64,000 nt of DNA from Nocardia arthritidis NBRC 100137 (GCF_001612765.1 NZ_BDBB01000017.1:62001-126000), one strand, 5' to 3'; positions 9,385 to 18,577 are shown, numbered from the stretch's first letter. The notes: a model not told the origin generated them from the sequence alone. Translations and numbers: made by a program.

Positions 9385-9835
9385 GGGCGGCGTGATCGCG
9401 CGGCACATGTGCCCCTGGACTGCCGCGTCGGTGTGCGCGGGAGTGGGGTTGTGTGGCACCAATCACCGACTGTGGTTGTACCGCAATTGATCTGGTTCAA
9501 CGCCCCGGCTTCGGTGCCGATTCCCAGGTCGGTGGGGGTGAAGTGCTCAGCCCCGCTGGCGTGCATGTTGATGAGGTAGCCGAGCGGTGTCCAGTCGGCC
9601 CCGACCGACCGCAGACCGGTCTGCCAGGTGTGCAGGTGAGCATTGATCAGGCCGGGGATGATTATCCGGCCCGGTAGATCGAGGACCTCCGCGTCACCAG
9701 CCGGTCAGATCGCTGCCCATCGCGCTGACGAGCCCCGCCGTCGATCAGCGGGTCGAGCTGCTCGTGGTCGGGGCGATCAGGTTCCATCGTGACGACTCGG
9801 GCGCCGTGGATGAGAGTGCGAGTCGTGGCGTCTTC
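9385..9835 (-). pseudogene. Amidohydrolase (TrzN/AtzA-like metallo-hydrolase), N-terminal remnant
   Basis: The reverse strand reads TLIHGARVVTMEPDRPDHE, then after a frameshift GRIIIPGLINAHLHTWQTGL, with the metal-binding HLH pair. It continues MHASGAEHFTPTDLGIGTEA and NQINCGTTTVGDWCH. A further shift gives NPTPAHTDAAVQG before the fragment ends. These are the first about 130 residues of a subtype III amidohydrolase, the group containing chlorohydrolases and purine or S-adenosylhomocysteine deaminases. The remaining 300 residues, including the other metal ligands, are absent. Confidence 0.7.
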
Positions 9836-10032
9836 TCGGTGTGGTGCACCGGAGCGGTGCAGTCGCGATCTCCCCGGTCACACATAGTTGCCGATATTAA
9901 GGGCAAAGTCAATTGTGCTTGCGCCGTCAGCGGCGCCGGTGGAAGGCGCTCATCGCTGCGCTACCGTGGCGTGGCGATCGGTGTGTGCACGTCGACGAAA
10001 TGGTCGGTCGTCACGGTTAGCTAGATCTACTG

Positions 10033-10215
10033 CTAGACCGAAGGGCTGGGGAGGTCGCCGAGGTCTTCCACGTGGCTGGCGGGCGTGGCGCCGGGTGACA
10101 GGAATCGTTTCGGTGTGCGAGCGGCGCCAACCCCGGCCGGGGTCCTGGTGAAGATCACGTCACGGGGGAGAAGAGAGCAGATCGCGGAGATCCACGCGAT
10201 GAGTTCGGGCACCGT
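10033..10215 (-). pseudogene. FAH-family C-terminal fragment
   Basis: ELIAWISAICSLLPRDVIFT is followed by RTPAGVGAARTPKRFLSPGA, the final part of a fumarylacetoacetate-hydrolase-fold enzyme. The usual TGTPAGVG has become TRTPAGVG. Only about 60 residues remain. It differs in wording from the intact FAH gene at 14935-15798 and from the fragment at 5790-6205, so it is a third, separate family member. Confidence 0.6.
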
Positions 10216-10256
10216 CTTTCGTGAATGCCAGCCGAACAACATGAGTATCGGTGATA

Positions 10257-10766
10257 TCACCGTGTGGCTGTGTCTTTGCCGTCTTCGTGCACAGCCGCAC
10301 GTGCGACGACCAGTGGTTGGATGCGGTAGTCGACAAGTTCGCGCATCACCAGGGCGGTGTTGGTGCGCTTGACGCCATTGATGTCGAGGATCTGACCAGC
10401 TATGCGGTAGAGGTCGTCCGCGTCACGGGCCGCCACATGAACGAGCAGATCGGCGACGCCGCTGAGTCCGTGCACCTCGAGGATCTCCGGAATTTCGGCA
10501 AGCGCCGCCCCGACAGACGCGAGCTTGCGCTGGGTGACGTGGGTGAGCACGAATGCTTGCAGCGGGTAGCCGAGGGCCAATGGGTTGATCCGCCGCTCGA
10601 ACGAGTGCAGGGACCCCGATGAGTCGAGTTTGCTCAGGCGGGCCTGGACGGTGTTGCGCGAGAGCCCGGTCTCCGCGGCGAGGGCCAGAACGGTCGCTCG
10701 CGGGGCGTCGGTGAGTGCGCGCAGGATCCGCGCATCGATCTCGTCGATCGTGTACGTGCTTGGCAT
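10257..10766 (-). CDS. Lrp/AsnC-family transcriptional regulator
   Basis: A 169-residue regulator. The N-terminal helix-turn-helix spans YTIDEIDARILRALTDAPRA and GLSRNTVQARLSKLDSSGSL. The C-terminal RAM/effector domain includes LEVHGLSGVADLLVHVAARD. Lrp-type proteins form octamers and respond to amino acids or 2-oxo acids. It is transcribed divergently from the TPP-dependent enzyme at 11039, with about 270 bases between them, and the classic arrangement suggests it controls that gene. No frameshift is seen. Confidence 0.9.
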   Translation of the reverse strand: MPSTYTIDEIDARILRALTDAPRATVLALAAETGLSRNTVQARLSKLDSSGSLHSFERRINPLALGYPLQAFVLTHVTQRKLASVGAALAEIPEILEVHGLSGVADLLVHVAARDADDLYRIAGQILDINGVKRTNTALVMRELVDYRIQPLVVARAAVHEDGKDTATR

Positions 10767-11038
10767 TCTGATAACCCAGCTCCCATCGCGACGAGTTCAT
10801 CGCGTGCAATCTGATCAATTTCAAAAACAAGTATTGCGCAGAAGGTGTTCGATTGCTGCACTTTGTGGCAGTTCTGCACAACAGGACGGTTATGGAAGGG
10901 CGATCCGCCCGTTCGCCCGGCCGAGTTCGATTCGGACGCACCACGTCCATGAGCCCGCCGGATCTCTATCACTGTGTGCCCCCGGCTGAGAGCCCATGTG
11001 CCCCTGGCCGCGACAAGTAATGTGCGAGGAGAACTGCG

Positions 11039-13369
11039 ATGAGCGCCCCGGCCGTCGATTCTGGAGCCGAGATCTTCGGGAACCCATCCGCCGAAGCACT
11101 CGAAGCTATTGAGCGGCGAGTGTTGTGGCTGTCCACCGCGATGATCCACCATGCCAATCGGGTGCGTCCCAATCCGAGCGGGCTCAAGGTCGGGGGCCAT
11201 CAAGCGTCGTGTGCGTCGATGGTGTCGATAATGACTTCGCTGTGGTTCGAGCACCTGCAGCCTGGTGACCGCGTGTCGGTCAAGCCGCACGCGTCCCCCG
11301 TCCTGCACAGCATCAATTACCTGCTGGACGAGCTCGACGAGTCGTACATGACCAGGTTGCGCGAATTCGGCGGGCTGCAGTCGTACCCGAGCCGGGCCAA
11401 AGACCCCGACCCCGTCGATTACTCGACGGGGTCGGTCGGTATCGGCGCAACCGCCCCGATCTGGGGTGCGATGGCGCGCCGCTACGTCAATACCATCGGC
11501 GGCGCTGCCGGCACCGGCCGCCAATACTCCCTGGTCGGCGACGCTGAACTCGACGAAGGCGCGGTATGGGAGGCGATTCTCGATCCAGGCATCGTCGACT
11601 TGGGCGAGGTGGTGTGGATCGTCGATCTCAATCGGCAATCACTGGACCGTGTGGTGCCGAACATAGCGGCAGGCAGGCTCGAGAGGATGTTCGAAGCCGC
11701 AGGTTGGCAAGTGATCACCGTCAAATTCGGGCAATTGCTCGAATCGCTATTTGCGCGTCCTGGTGGGGCTGAACTGCGGACTCGTATCCTGGATATGCCG
11801 AATCCGGAATATCAACGGCTGCTTCGCTGCAGCGCCGACGAGCTGCGCATTCGGCTGCCCGGCAACGGGCGCGCGAGCGCGGAGATCGCGACGCTGATCG
11901 CCGGACTCGATAACGAGACCCTTACCGCGGCGATCCGCAATCTAGGCGGCCACGACCTCGCGGCACTGTCTGCGGCGTACCGGCAGATCGATGATTCCCG
12001 GCCCACGATCATCATCGCCTACACCATCAAGGGGTACGGGCTGCCGACTGAGGGCCACCCTCAAAACCACTCATCGCTATTGAGCACGCAGGAATACGTC
12101 TGCCTGGCAAACGACTTGGGCATCGATCCCGACCAGCCGTGGCAGCGGTTCGCGGCCAGCACGGCGGTTGGCCGCGTGTGTGAAGCCGTCGCGGCGCGGC
12201 TGCGACGTGATCCGGTCACCCCAGCTCAGCCTTTGGCGATTCCATCTGATTTCGGCCGCACACCGAAAGGGACCGCGACCACCCAGTCAGCACTCGGCCG
12301 GGTGCTGTTGGACCTGACACGCGCAGCACCCGACGCCGCGAAGAGAGTCGTGACCGTGAGTCCGGATGTCAGTTCGACAACCAACCTCGCCGGGTGGGTG
12401 AACAAGGTGGGGGTGTGGTCCTCGGTCGAGCGGCACGACTGGTTCGCGGACGACGCCGAAACCATCCTCCATTGGCGCGAACGGCCCACCGGCCAGCATA
12501 TGGAGTTGGGCATCGCCGAAACCAACCTCGTCGGCCTCATCGGTGAACTCGGTGCCACGTGGAGTCGATGGGGACAGCCGCTATTGCCCATCGGAGTCCT
12601 CTACGACCCTTTCGTAGAGCGTGCGCTCGAGCCGTGGTCGTACGGCATCTACGCCGGCGGTCAATCCATTCTGGTCGGCACCCCGTCCGGAGTCACTCTG
12701 GCTGCCGAAGGCGGAGCCCACCAATCCATCAAGACACCATCGATCGGTCTCGAACAACCCGGCTGCATCAGCTACGAACCGGCATTCTCCCTCGATGTCG
12801 AGTGGACTCTGCTCGCCTGCCTCGCCCGGCTCGGCCGCCCCGGCGGCACGTCGGCCTACCTGCGGCTGTCGACCCGGCCCGTCGATCAGACACTGGCCGC
12901 GGTTCCGGCCGACCCCGCAGCACGTGAACGCCGCCGCCGACAGGTCGTCGCGGGTGGATACCCGCTGATCCATCACGACGACACCAAAGTGACCATCGCC
13001 GCTATGGGCGCACTGATGACCGAGGCTATCGAGGCCGCCGAACGACTCACGCTGTCCGGCATCCCGACCGATGTTGTTTGCATCACCAGCCCGGGCCTGC
13101 TGTTCCGCGCGGTTCAAGCACGCCAGGGCCGCAGCACAGGCGAAACATGGATACTCGATCAGCTCTTTCCCGCCGATCGCGCCACTCCGCTACTGACCGT
13201 CCTCGACGGTCACCCACATACCCTCGCGTTCCTGGCTGGGATCAATCGTGTGCGCCACACGGCACTGGGCGTCACACAATTCGGGCAGGTCGGCTGTCTC
13301 GACGACGTCTACCGATACCACAGCATCGACACCGACAGCATCGTGCGCGCCGCCCTCGACATTCTCTGA
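11039..13369 (+). CDS. Transketolase-like/pyruvate dehydrogenase E1-type TPP enzyme
   Basis: A 776-residue thiamine-diphosphate enzyme with an AGGAG site 7 bases before its ATG. The TPP motif runs from GDAELDEGAVWEAI to VVWIVDLNRQSLD. HPQNHSS precedes the middle pyrimidine-binding domain, which has HMELGIAETNLVGLIGELG and the GGQSILVGTPSGVTLAAEGG stretch. A transketolase C-terminal domain ends the protein. The plan matches homodimeric 2-oxo-acid dehydrogenase E1 (AceE) but is about 100 residues shorter. No E2 or E3 gene is nearby. An oxidative or non-oxidative 2-oxo-acid decarboxylase role is likely, with unknown substrate. The divergent Lrp gene probably regulates it. Confidence 0.8.
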   Translation: MSAPAVDSGAEIFGNPSAEALEAIERRVLWLSTAMIHHANRVRPNPSGLKVGGHQASCASMVSIMTSLWFEHLQPGDRVSVKPHASPVLHSINYLLDELDESYMTRLREFGGLQSYPSRAKDPDPVDYSTGSVGIGATAPIWGAMARRYVNTIGGAAGTGRQYSLVGDAELDEGAVWEAILDPGIVDLGEVVWIVDLNRQSLDRVVPNIAAGRLERMFEAAGWQVITVKFGQLLESLFARPGGAELRTRILDMPNPEYQRLLRCSADELRIRLPGNGRASAEIATLIAGLDNETLTAAIRNLGGHDLAALSAAYRQIDDSRPTIIIAYTIKGYGLPTEGHPQNHSSLLSTQEYVCLANDLGIDPDQPWQRFAASTAVGRVCEAVAARLRRDPVTPAQPLAIPSDFGRTPKGTATTQSALGRVLLDLTRAAPDAAKRVVTVSPDVSSTTNLAGWVNKVGVWSSVERHDWFADDAETILHWRERPTGQHMELGIAETNLVGLIGELGATWSRWGQPLLPIGVLYDPFVERALEPWSYGIYAGGQSILVGTPSGVTLAAEGGAHQSIKTPSIGLEQPGCISYEPAFSLDVEWTLLACLARLGRPGGTSAYLRLSTRPVDQTLAAVPADPAARERRRRQVVAGGYPLIHHDDTKVTIAAMGALMTEAIEAAERLTLSGIPTDVVCITSPGLLFRAVQARQGRSTGETWILDQLFPADRATPLLTVLDGHPHTLAFLAGINRVRHTALGVTQFGQVGCLDDVYRYHSIDTDSIVRAALDIL

Positions 13370-13607
13370 GCAGGCTCACGACCCCCGAAAAGGACCAGCC
13401 CCAATGACGCTCGACGCGATGATCGCGGCGTCCTTGTCATCGGATTTGACCTGTTCGGGATGCGAAGGGGCGGTTGATAGTTCATCATGTCGCGGGTGTT
13501 CTGATCTCGGACCTGTTCCCGCATCTGGACGGGTTGCGGATCGTGATGTCCATCGCACATTGTCGAGCACCTCATTGTGACTCGTACGGGCAGATCGCTG
13601 CGCGTTT

Positions 13608-14108
13608 CTATGGCGAACTTTGATCACGAATGCGTTGGAGAGGCAATCCTTCATCGTCGGTGAAGTACGGCGCGAATACGCGCTCCGAAACTCGCCACTG
13701 CCGCTCCCGGGTACGCACGTAAGCGTTCGCCGATACCGCTGTCATGATGGCCGGCGCGGACTTTCGCGGCGCGGGACCATCGGCCCCGTAGAGAGACATG
13801 ATCGAGCGGGTTCGCGCCCATTCGGTGGACCATTCGACCAGCGTGAAGTTCGCGACGAGGTGTAGCGTCGTACGGGTGCCGAGTGCCTTCCTGTTCTTGT
13901 AGAAGCGCGCGATGGCTTCCTGGCCTTTCATGCGTGAACCGGTTACGCCGATGTCGAACAGGCCGTCTTCGGTATAGAACTGCGGCGCCTGTTCGCCGTG
14001 GTTGAAGTCGACGTCGTCCCAATACGCGCATTCGAGCGCCCACAGTTGCCCCCACAACGTCGTCGCGTCGTCCGATCCGGACGCCGCCACCAGATTACGC
14101 CAGTCCAT
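13608..14108 (-). CDS. SnoaL/NTF2-like protein
   Basis: A 166-residue cone-fold protein of the NTF2/SnoaL type. The N-terminal helix ALECAYWDDVDFNHGEQAPQ is followed by FYTEDGLFDIGVTGSRMKGQ and EAIARFYKNRK. The antiparallel sheet includes TTLHLVANFTLVEWSTEWAR. Members act as small hydrolases, isomerases or binding proteins in aromatic and polyketide pathways. It is the last gene of a four-gene minus-strand unit with hydratase, FAH hydrolase and DUF3500 protein, 9 bases after the hydratase, so it presumably serves the same pathway. Confidence 0.78.
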   Translation of the reverse strand: MDWRNLVAASGSDDATTLWGQLWALECAYWDDVDFNHGEQAPQFYTEDGLFDIGVTGSRMKGQEAIARFYKNRKALGTRTTLHLVANFTLVEWSTEWARTRSIMSLYGADGPAPRKSAPAIMTAVSANAYVRTRERQWRVSERVFAPYFTDDEGLPLQRIRDQSSP

Positions 14109-14117
14109 CTGCCATCC

Positions 14118-14930
14118 TTATCGATCGGTTCCCACGAAACGAACCCCGAGGCTGCCGAGCCGGGAAAAGGTCACTCGCGCCTCGGTGAGGTTCTCGTCGG
14201 CCGGCAGCGGCTCCGCGACCGATCCGGTCATGACGATCATGCCGGCGCGCAGCGCGCGGCCGAACTTCGCGAGATTGTTCGCCAGAGCCACCACAACGTT
14301 GATTGGATCGCCCATCACCTCGGCGCCGGCGCCGGTGGCGACGACCTCTCCGTTCACCTCGACGACCGCACCCTCGTACCGCAGGTCGATGGACGGCCGC
14401 GCCACGGAGCGTCCGACGACGATGCTCCCGGTGGTCTTCTGCGTGGCCAGCAGATGCTGCTGGCTCCGCTTCTTCGCCAGAACGGCCGGCGACCACGGGG
14501 AAATCTCCATCGCGGGGAGGTAACCTTCGATCGCCGAGATGGCGTCGAAGTAGGTGACCCCGGGTCCGCTGAGGTCACGTCCGAGGAGCACGGCGATCTC
14601 CGCCTCGATGAAGGTCTTTCCCGGCCGGACGGCGAACGTCGCGCCCTCATCCATCAGGACAGACCGCATCAGCGTCCCCACGACCGGCGAAATGCCGTCG
14701 CCCAGCAACTCCCGCGCCGACCGCGTGGTACCGGCGGCCTTGTAGCCCACAATCGCGTCGCCTGTCGCGGCACGCCGGTCCATCAGGGCGAACTGGCACC
14801 GGTACGCCTCGCCCACGGTCATGTTCGGACGAAGGGACAGAAGATCGCGATACGGTTCGTGCCACATGTCGTGGCCGTCCAGGAACTCGAGCACTTCATC
14901 GGGCACGTCGGTGGACATACTGCTTGTCAT
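14118..14930 (-). CDS. 2-oxopent-4-enoate hydratase/4-oxalocrotonate decarboxylase-like enzyme
   Basis: A 270-residue member of the MhpD/XylJ hydratase and XylI decarboxylase branch of the FAH fold. Seen are DAIVGYKAAGTT, FIEAEIAVLLGRDLSGPG (metal-binding acidic residues), LPAMEIS, GAGAEVMGDPINVVVALAN and AGMIVMTGSVAEPLPA. Such enzymes hydrate or decarboxylate unsaturated oxo-acids formed after meta-cleavage of aromatic rings, using Mg2+ or Mn2+. It lies 4 bases from the upstream FAH gene, so translation is probably coupled. Hydratase and decarboxylase cannot be told apart from sequence alone. Confidence 0.85.
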   Translation of the reverse strand: MTSSMSTDVPDEVLEFLDGHDMWHEPYRDLLSLRPNMTVGEAYRCQFALMDRRAATGDAIVGYKAAGTTRSARELLGDGISPVVGTLMRSVLMDEGATFAVRPGKTFIEAEIAVLLGRDLSGPGVTYFDAISAIEGYLPAMEISPWSPAVLAKKRSQQHLLATQKTTGSIVVGRSVARPSIDLRYEGAVVEVNGEVVATGAGAEVMGDPINVVVALANNLAKFGRALRAGMIVMTGSVAEPLPADENLTEARVTFSRLGSLGVRFVGTDR

Positions 14931-14934
14931 ATCA

Positions 14935-15798
14935 TCACTCCGGGCATTCGTCGACGATGGTGTTCCGCAGGGTGCCGATTCCCTGCACGGTGACTTCGCA
15001 GGTATCCCCCGGCCGCATGAACAGCTGGGGTTTTCGCGCGAATCCCACCCCGCTCGGCGTGCCGGTCGCGATCACGTCACCCGGCTCGAGCGGAACAAGT
15101 GTGGACACATAGGCGATAATTGTGGGAATGTCGAATATCAACTGGCTCGTGCAAGCCTGTTGAACCACTGCGTCGTTCAGCCGGGTCTGGATGTCCAGCC
15201 GGTGGGGATCGGCCACCTCGTCGGCCGTCACCAGCCACGGCCCGAGGCTACCGGTGTCGGCGAAGTTCTTGCCGGCGGTGACCTGGGACGTGTGGAACTG
15301 CCATTCCCGAATGCTCCCGTCGTTGAAACAGGAATAGCCGGCGACATGGCGCAGCGCATCGTCCCGGCGGATGCGCCGACCTCCTGTTCCGATGATCACC
15401 GCGAGTTCACCCTCGAAGTCGAAGCTGTCGGTGCCGTGTGGCCTGACCAGGTCTCGCCGGTGACCCCGGATCGTTTCCGGGAACCTGGTGAAGATCGTGG
15501 GATGCTCGGTCTCGGGTCGCGGAATTCCCGAATCGGCGACTTCGCGGCGGTGGTCCGCATAGTTCGCCCCCACGCAGAAGATGTGGGCCGGCCGGCGGAC
15601 GACCGGATCGAAGACGATATCCCGCAGCGCGTGGTCCGGCGCTTCCCCGGCAAGGTCCGCGCAGTCGGCGAGCCGCTGGTCCTGGAGCAGCCGGCGCAGA
15701 TCGGAATATCCCAGCCTGGAGCCGATATCGATCACGCTCTCACCGTCCACAATGCCCAAGCTCTCGCGGTCGCCAATTCTGAAAGATGTCAACCGCAT
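14935..15798 (-). CDS. FAH-family hydrolase (acylpyruvase/isomerase type)
   Basis: A 287-residue fumarylacetoacetate-hydrolase-fold enzyme. The N-terminal cap is followed by FCVGANYADH, FDFEGELAVIIG with the metal-binding acidic pair, FNDGSIREWQ, KNFADTGSLGPWLV and the closing ATGTPSGVGFARKP. Family members hydrolyse acylpyruvates or decarboxylate/isomerise ring-cleavage products. It is intact, unlike two related fragments at 5790 and 10033. It lies in an apparent operon with the hydratase downstream and DUF3500 gene upstream. Confidence 0.88.
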   Translation of the reverse strand: MRLTSFRIGDRESLGIVDGESVIDIGSRLGYSDLRRLLQDQRLADCADLAGEAPDHALRDIVFDPVVRRPAHIFCVGANYADHRREVADSGIPRPETEHPTIFTRFPETIRGHRRDLVRPHGTDSFDFEGELAVIIGTGGRRIRRDDALRHVAGYSCFNDGSIREWQFHTSQVTAGKNFADTGSLGPWLVTADEVADPHRLDIQTRLNDAVVQQACTSQLIFDIPTIIAYVSTLVPLEPGDVIATGTPSGVGFARKPQLFMRPGDTCEVTVQGIGTLRNTIVDECPE

Positions 15799-15834
15799 GG
15801 CGAAAAACTCCTTCGTCCCCGTCGCGCATCGGAG

Positions 15835-16950
15835 TCAGTCATGGTCGTGCTCCGCTCCCACGTGGTCGTGCTCCGCGCCCACGTGGTCGTGCAGCAGGTG
15901 CTCCATCAGCAGATCCCGGCCGAAGTCGTTCGTGAGGTCGCGCCACACGGTGTGGATGTGGTTCGCGTTGTCCTCGCTGTTGTCGAACTCGATCAGGGTG
16001 ACCGGGCCCTGAACACGGTAGTAGTGCCCCTTGCTGTGGTCCGTGCCGCCCGCCCACGCGAAGTGAAGACCATCGAGGCCGTGCTTTTCGATGCGTTTCC
16101 ACTCCTGAGCCGCCAGGTCAGGCTGCAGCCGGTCGACGTAGCACGAGAGCAGGTCTTTGAACGCTTGCTGGGCCGTGCCGGTCAGCTCGCCGTAGGGGAT
16201 TCCGCGGGGATGTGCCTTGGAGAACGTGAGTGCTTCGCGGTCCTTGTCGCCGATCACGAGGTCGTATCGGCCCGTAGGGTGCCAACCCGGTACTTCGGTG
16301 TCCGAAATCGTGCGCACGCTCTTGGTCACGAAATCGGTCGGCGACACATCATGAATGATCGCCTGATCGCGTTCCCTCGCGGTCAGGGCGCCCAGCAGCT
16401 CGAACCCGAGGTCTTCCTCCTCCGAGAGGTGCCGCAGTGTCGAGAAGCGACCCGGCTCCGCGCCGATCATCATCGGCGTCGAGGCGAGCCAGCGCTGTTG
16501 CACGCAGGTGAAGCTCAGCGACAGGTGATGGCCCACCAGCCGCCATCCCCAGGTCTGATCCAACTCGGGCTTGCCGAAGAAGCTGAATACGTAGCGGAAC
16601 GGATCACGGAAAGCGCTGGTCGACAATCCGAAGACCTTCGCCTGGAGTTGGCGCAGGACGTGCTCGAGATTCATCGTCGTCGCGACCTTCGCATAGGCTT
16701 CCGGCCGCAGGCATTCCCCGACGAGTTGGTGGACCATGATCTGCTGGTCGACGGTCATGTCGCGCAGCGACAGGCCCTCGCGACCGCATGCCGGCAGGAA
16801 GTCCCAGTTGTCGCGATCTTCGGAGTCGAACGGCAGGACCGCCCGTTCACGTTGCGCCGCCGTGAACGAGTCGAACAGCGTCATGGCGCTGAACAAGGCC
16901 AAGGTCGTCGCGAACCCGGCTCCGTCCTCAGGGCGGTCGATTGTCGTCAT
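15835..16950 (-). CDS. DUF3500 protein with a His-rich repeat tail
   Basis: A 371-residue protein of the DUF3500 family, whose biochemical role is not established to my knowledge. Conserved-looking blocks include FSFFGKPELDQTWGWRLVGH, LSLSFTCVQQRWL and GLHFAWAGGTDHSKGHYYRV. Many His, Asp and Glu residues could suit metal binding. The C terminus ends in a tandem repeat, HDHVGAEHDHVGAEHDHD, from an 18-base DNA repeat. It is first in the minus-strand operon and divergent from LLM-type sequence across about 280 bases. A degraded second copy lies at 6190-6440, suggesting a recurrent link to FAH enzymes and flavin monooxygenases. Confidence 0.8.
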   Translation of the reverse strand: MTTIDRPEDGAGFATTLALFSAMTLFDSFTAAQRERAVLPFDSEDRDNWDFLPACGREGLSLRDMTVDQQIMVHQLVGECLRPEAYAKVATTMNLEHVLRQLQAKVFGLSTSAFRDPFRYVFSFFGKPELDQTWGWRLVGHHLSLSFTCVQQRWLASTPMMIGAEPGRFSTLRHLSEEEDLGFELLGALTARERDQAIIHDVSPTDFVTKSVRTISDTEVPGWHPTGRYDLVIGDKDREALTFSKAHPRGIPYGELTGTAQQAFKDLLSCYVDRLQPDLAAQEWKRIEKHGLDGLHFAWAGGTDHSKGHYYRVQGPVTLIEFDNSEDNANHIHTVWRDLTNDFGRDLLMEHLLHDHVGAEHDHVGAEHDHD

Positions 16951-16999
16951 TCTGGCTCCTTTGCCTCACGAGCGGTCTGGAGAGATGGCTACATGGGTC

Positions 17000-17314
17000 C
17001 GGACTCGTCGCCCGGGGTGGATCGACGCTTACCTTTTGTGATGTCACTAACCCTATGTGATGTCTTACCGTAGCCGTAGCGGCGGATCGTGGTCAACGGC
17101 CGACCTGGGCAACCGGGCGGTGACGCGAGATCGGTACGACGCCACTGATCGCAATGTGGCATATCAGTTGCATAGTGTGATGTATAGCTGTAGTACCCCC
17201 GCACTACCCTCCTATCGACGAGAGGACGATCCTGTGAAGGTCGCGTTCAGTTGCATGAACTCTTACTACTCACCCGAGGCGCTGAACCAGACCTTCACCG
17301 CGACGCCCCGCGGG
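17000..17314. repeat. Imperfect direct repeat, copy A of the LLM promoter region
   Basis: This stretch repeats at 24589-24934 with scattered substitutions and one insertion in the second copy. Both contain the segment TGTGATGTCACTAACCC followed by ATGTGATG, then CTTACCGTAG. Both later have GACATATCAGTTG-like text, GATGTATA and the start GTGAAGGTC of a luciferase-like monooxygenase. The conserved inner palindrome GTGATGTCAC is a good candidate operator, perhaps for the GntR proteins encoded at 27-28.5 kb. Copy A also serves as the upstream region of the DUF3500 gene. Confidence 0.75.
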
Positions 17315-17323
17315 CGGTGGTAG
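17234..17323 (+). pseudogene. Luciferase-like monooxygenase, 29-residue N-terminal fragment
   Basis: The start codon, ribosome-binding region and first residues (MNSYYSPEALNQTFTATPRG) copy the intact gene at 24853. They then run into a stop codon after RGRW. The break falls exactly where an inverted piece of the neighbouring hydrolase gene begins, so this is a rearrangement scar and not a gene. Confidence 0.88.
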
Positions 17324-17418
17324 CGGGTGGTGACGTCGTCGCGCTCGCCCCCAGCCCGGCGGGTTAATCTCGACCACGCGATGCCGCTGCGCCAGCATGT
17401 CCTTGGCGATCGACATTC
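17312..17418 (-). pseudogene. Inverted fragment of the alpha/beta-hydrolase gene
   Basis: The reverse strand reads MSIAKDMLAQRHRVVEINPP and then, with one extra G, ERDDVTT-type text. It is nearly identical to about 26104-26213 in the intact hydrolase gene. It is joined head to head with the LLM start. In the intact locus the two genes point the same way, so an inversion with loss of the sequence between them is needed to explain this junction. Confidence 0.85.
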
Positions 17419-17485
17419 GACGCGAGCCTGCCTCGGTGAAATGAGAGATGGCCCAGTGCGATCTAGAGCGCTGCGCGCTCGCCGA

Positions 17486-18577
17486 TCACACCTCCGCCCC
17501 GACAGCAGTCGACGAATCAGGCTTCACAGGCCCCTCGTCGCGAGGCTTCCGCCGGATGACCGCGATAACGATCAGTACGAGCCCGACGACCGCCGCCGCC
17601 GCGGGCAGTAGCTCGGATATCACCATGAGCAGCCGCGCTGCCGTCTTCGCCTGGTCGACAGCGTGAGCCACATCCTCGGGGTCCAGCTGGACGTCGACGG
17701 CCATGACGGGCAGTAACGGCGTGGGATGTCCGGCGACGTCGATATTCGCGACGATCTGCTGCTTCAGGGAACCGCCAAGTGGCATCGACAGCGTCTTGTC
17801 CAGGGAGAATCCGTAGTCGGTCTGCGCCCGATACTGCACGGGAACAAGGTCGGGCATCCCGGCAACCTGTTCCGGAGAGAGAGCGGACCCGCCGCCGGCT
17901 TGCATGGCCGCCAACTGCGCGACCGCGGCCTTGGGCAGGGCCGGCGGCAATGCCTGCAACAGTCCAGGGTCTGCAACGGCCCCGGCAGCGTCGACGGTGT
18001 AGACGAGCGCGTCCCGATCCGAGACCCTGCTGGACGCAGCAAAATTCATCGGATACGCGCGTGCGGTGAAGGCGTCGTAGAAGGAGTACTTCCCGTCGGC
18101 GGCAAGGTTGGGCGGAAATGCCCCGACATAGCCCGTGTGCGTGTTGACTTTCACTCCGTCCGGAGGAGTTGCCGGGTCCATGGTCGAGCGGTTCAACGCA
18201 TATGTGTATTTCGCGGGAATCTCCAGCCCGCCCGGCCCGCGAACCGTGATGTCCACGTCGAGCACCGCCGTGTCGCCGCGCGTCTGCGCGACACGGATGT
18301 GCTGCTCGACAGTGACCGGCACATCCTTGGCAATCGCCTGGGCGAGATCACCCGATTGGAATGCAGTCGGGTTCATCAACGTTCCCGTCCCACTGAAATG
18401 TGAGACGGCGTCGAGGTTGGCCGGCAATTTCGAAGCCGACGGCGCGACGACGAACCGAAGCACGACGGCGCCGGCTATCAGCAGGGCTCCCAAGACGGCG
18501 AGAGCAATGGAAGTTCGGCGGATCTTCATGGATTTCGTCTTCCGACTCGTTGGATCCCGGGCCTCGGAACGGCTCAT
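17486..18577 (-). CDS. DUF3068 (PorA-like) membrane protein
   Basis: About 347-363 residues. A positively charged start (MKIRRTSIALAVLGALLIAG) forms an N-terminal membrane anchor, and a long extracytoplasmic domain holds YALNRSTMDPATPPDGVKVN and FPPNLAADGKYSFYDAF. A second membrane segment (AAAVVGLVLIVIAVI) sits near the C terminus and is followed by a basic tail. This is the DUF3068 architecture common in mycolic-acid actinobacteria. The ATG at 18529 fits the signal anchor better than the upstream start at 18577. It has no obvious functional link to the catabolic genes around it. Confidence 0.85.
   Translation of the reverse strand: MSRSEARDPTSRKTKSMKIRRTSIALAVLGALLIAGAVVLRFVVAPSASKLPANLDAVSHFSGTGTLMNPTAFQSGDLAQAIAKDVPVTVEQHIRVAQTRGDTAVLDVDITVRGPGGLEIPAKYTYALNRSTMDPATPPDGVKVNTHTGYVGAFPPNLAADGKYSFYDAFTARAYPMNFAASSRVSDRDALVYTVDAAGAVADPGLLQALPPALPKAAVAQLAAMQAGGGSALSPEQVAGMPDLVPVQYRAQTDYGFSLDKTLSMPLGGSLKQQIVANIDVAGHPTPLLPVMAVDVQLDPEDVAHAVDQAKTAARLLMVISELLPAAAAVVGLVLIVIAVIRRKPRDEGPVKPDSSTAVGAEV

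Noticed and set aside
13370..13607. Possible transposase remnant after the TPP enzyme (ISDLFPHLDGLRIVM)
   Set aside because: The match to an ISL3-type start was too short and vague to support a feature.
14821..17073. 750-codon forward frame across the FAH and DUF3500 genes
   Set aside because: Both opposite-strand genes have clear motifs; the forward translation is motif-free and rich in Arg, Asp and His as expected for a shadow.
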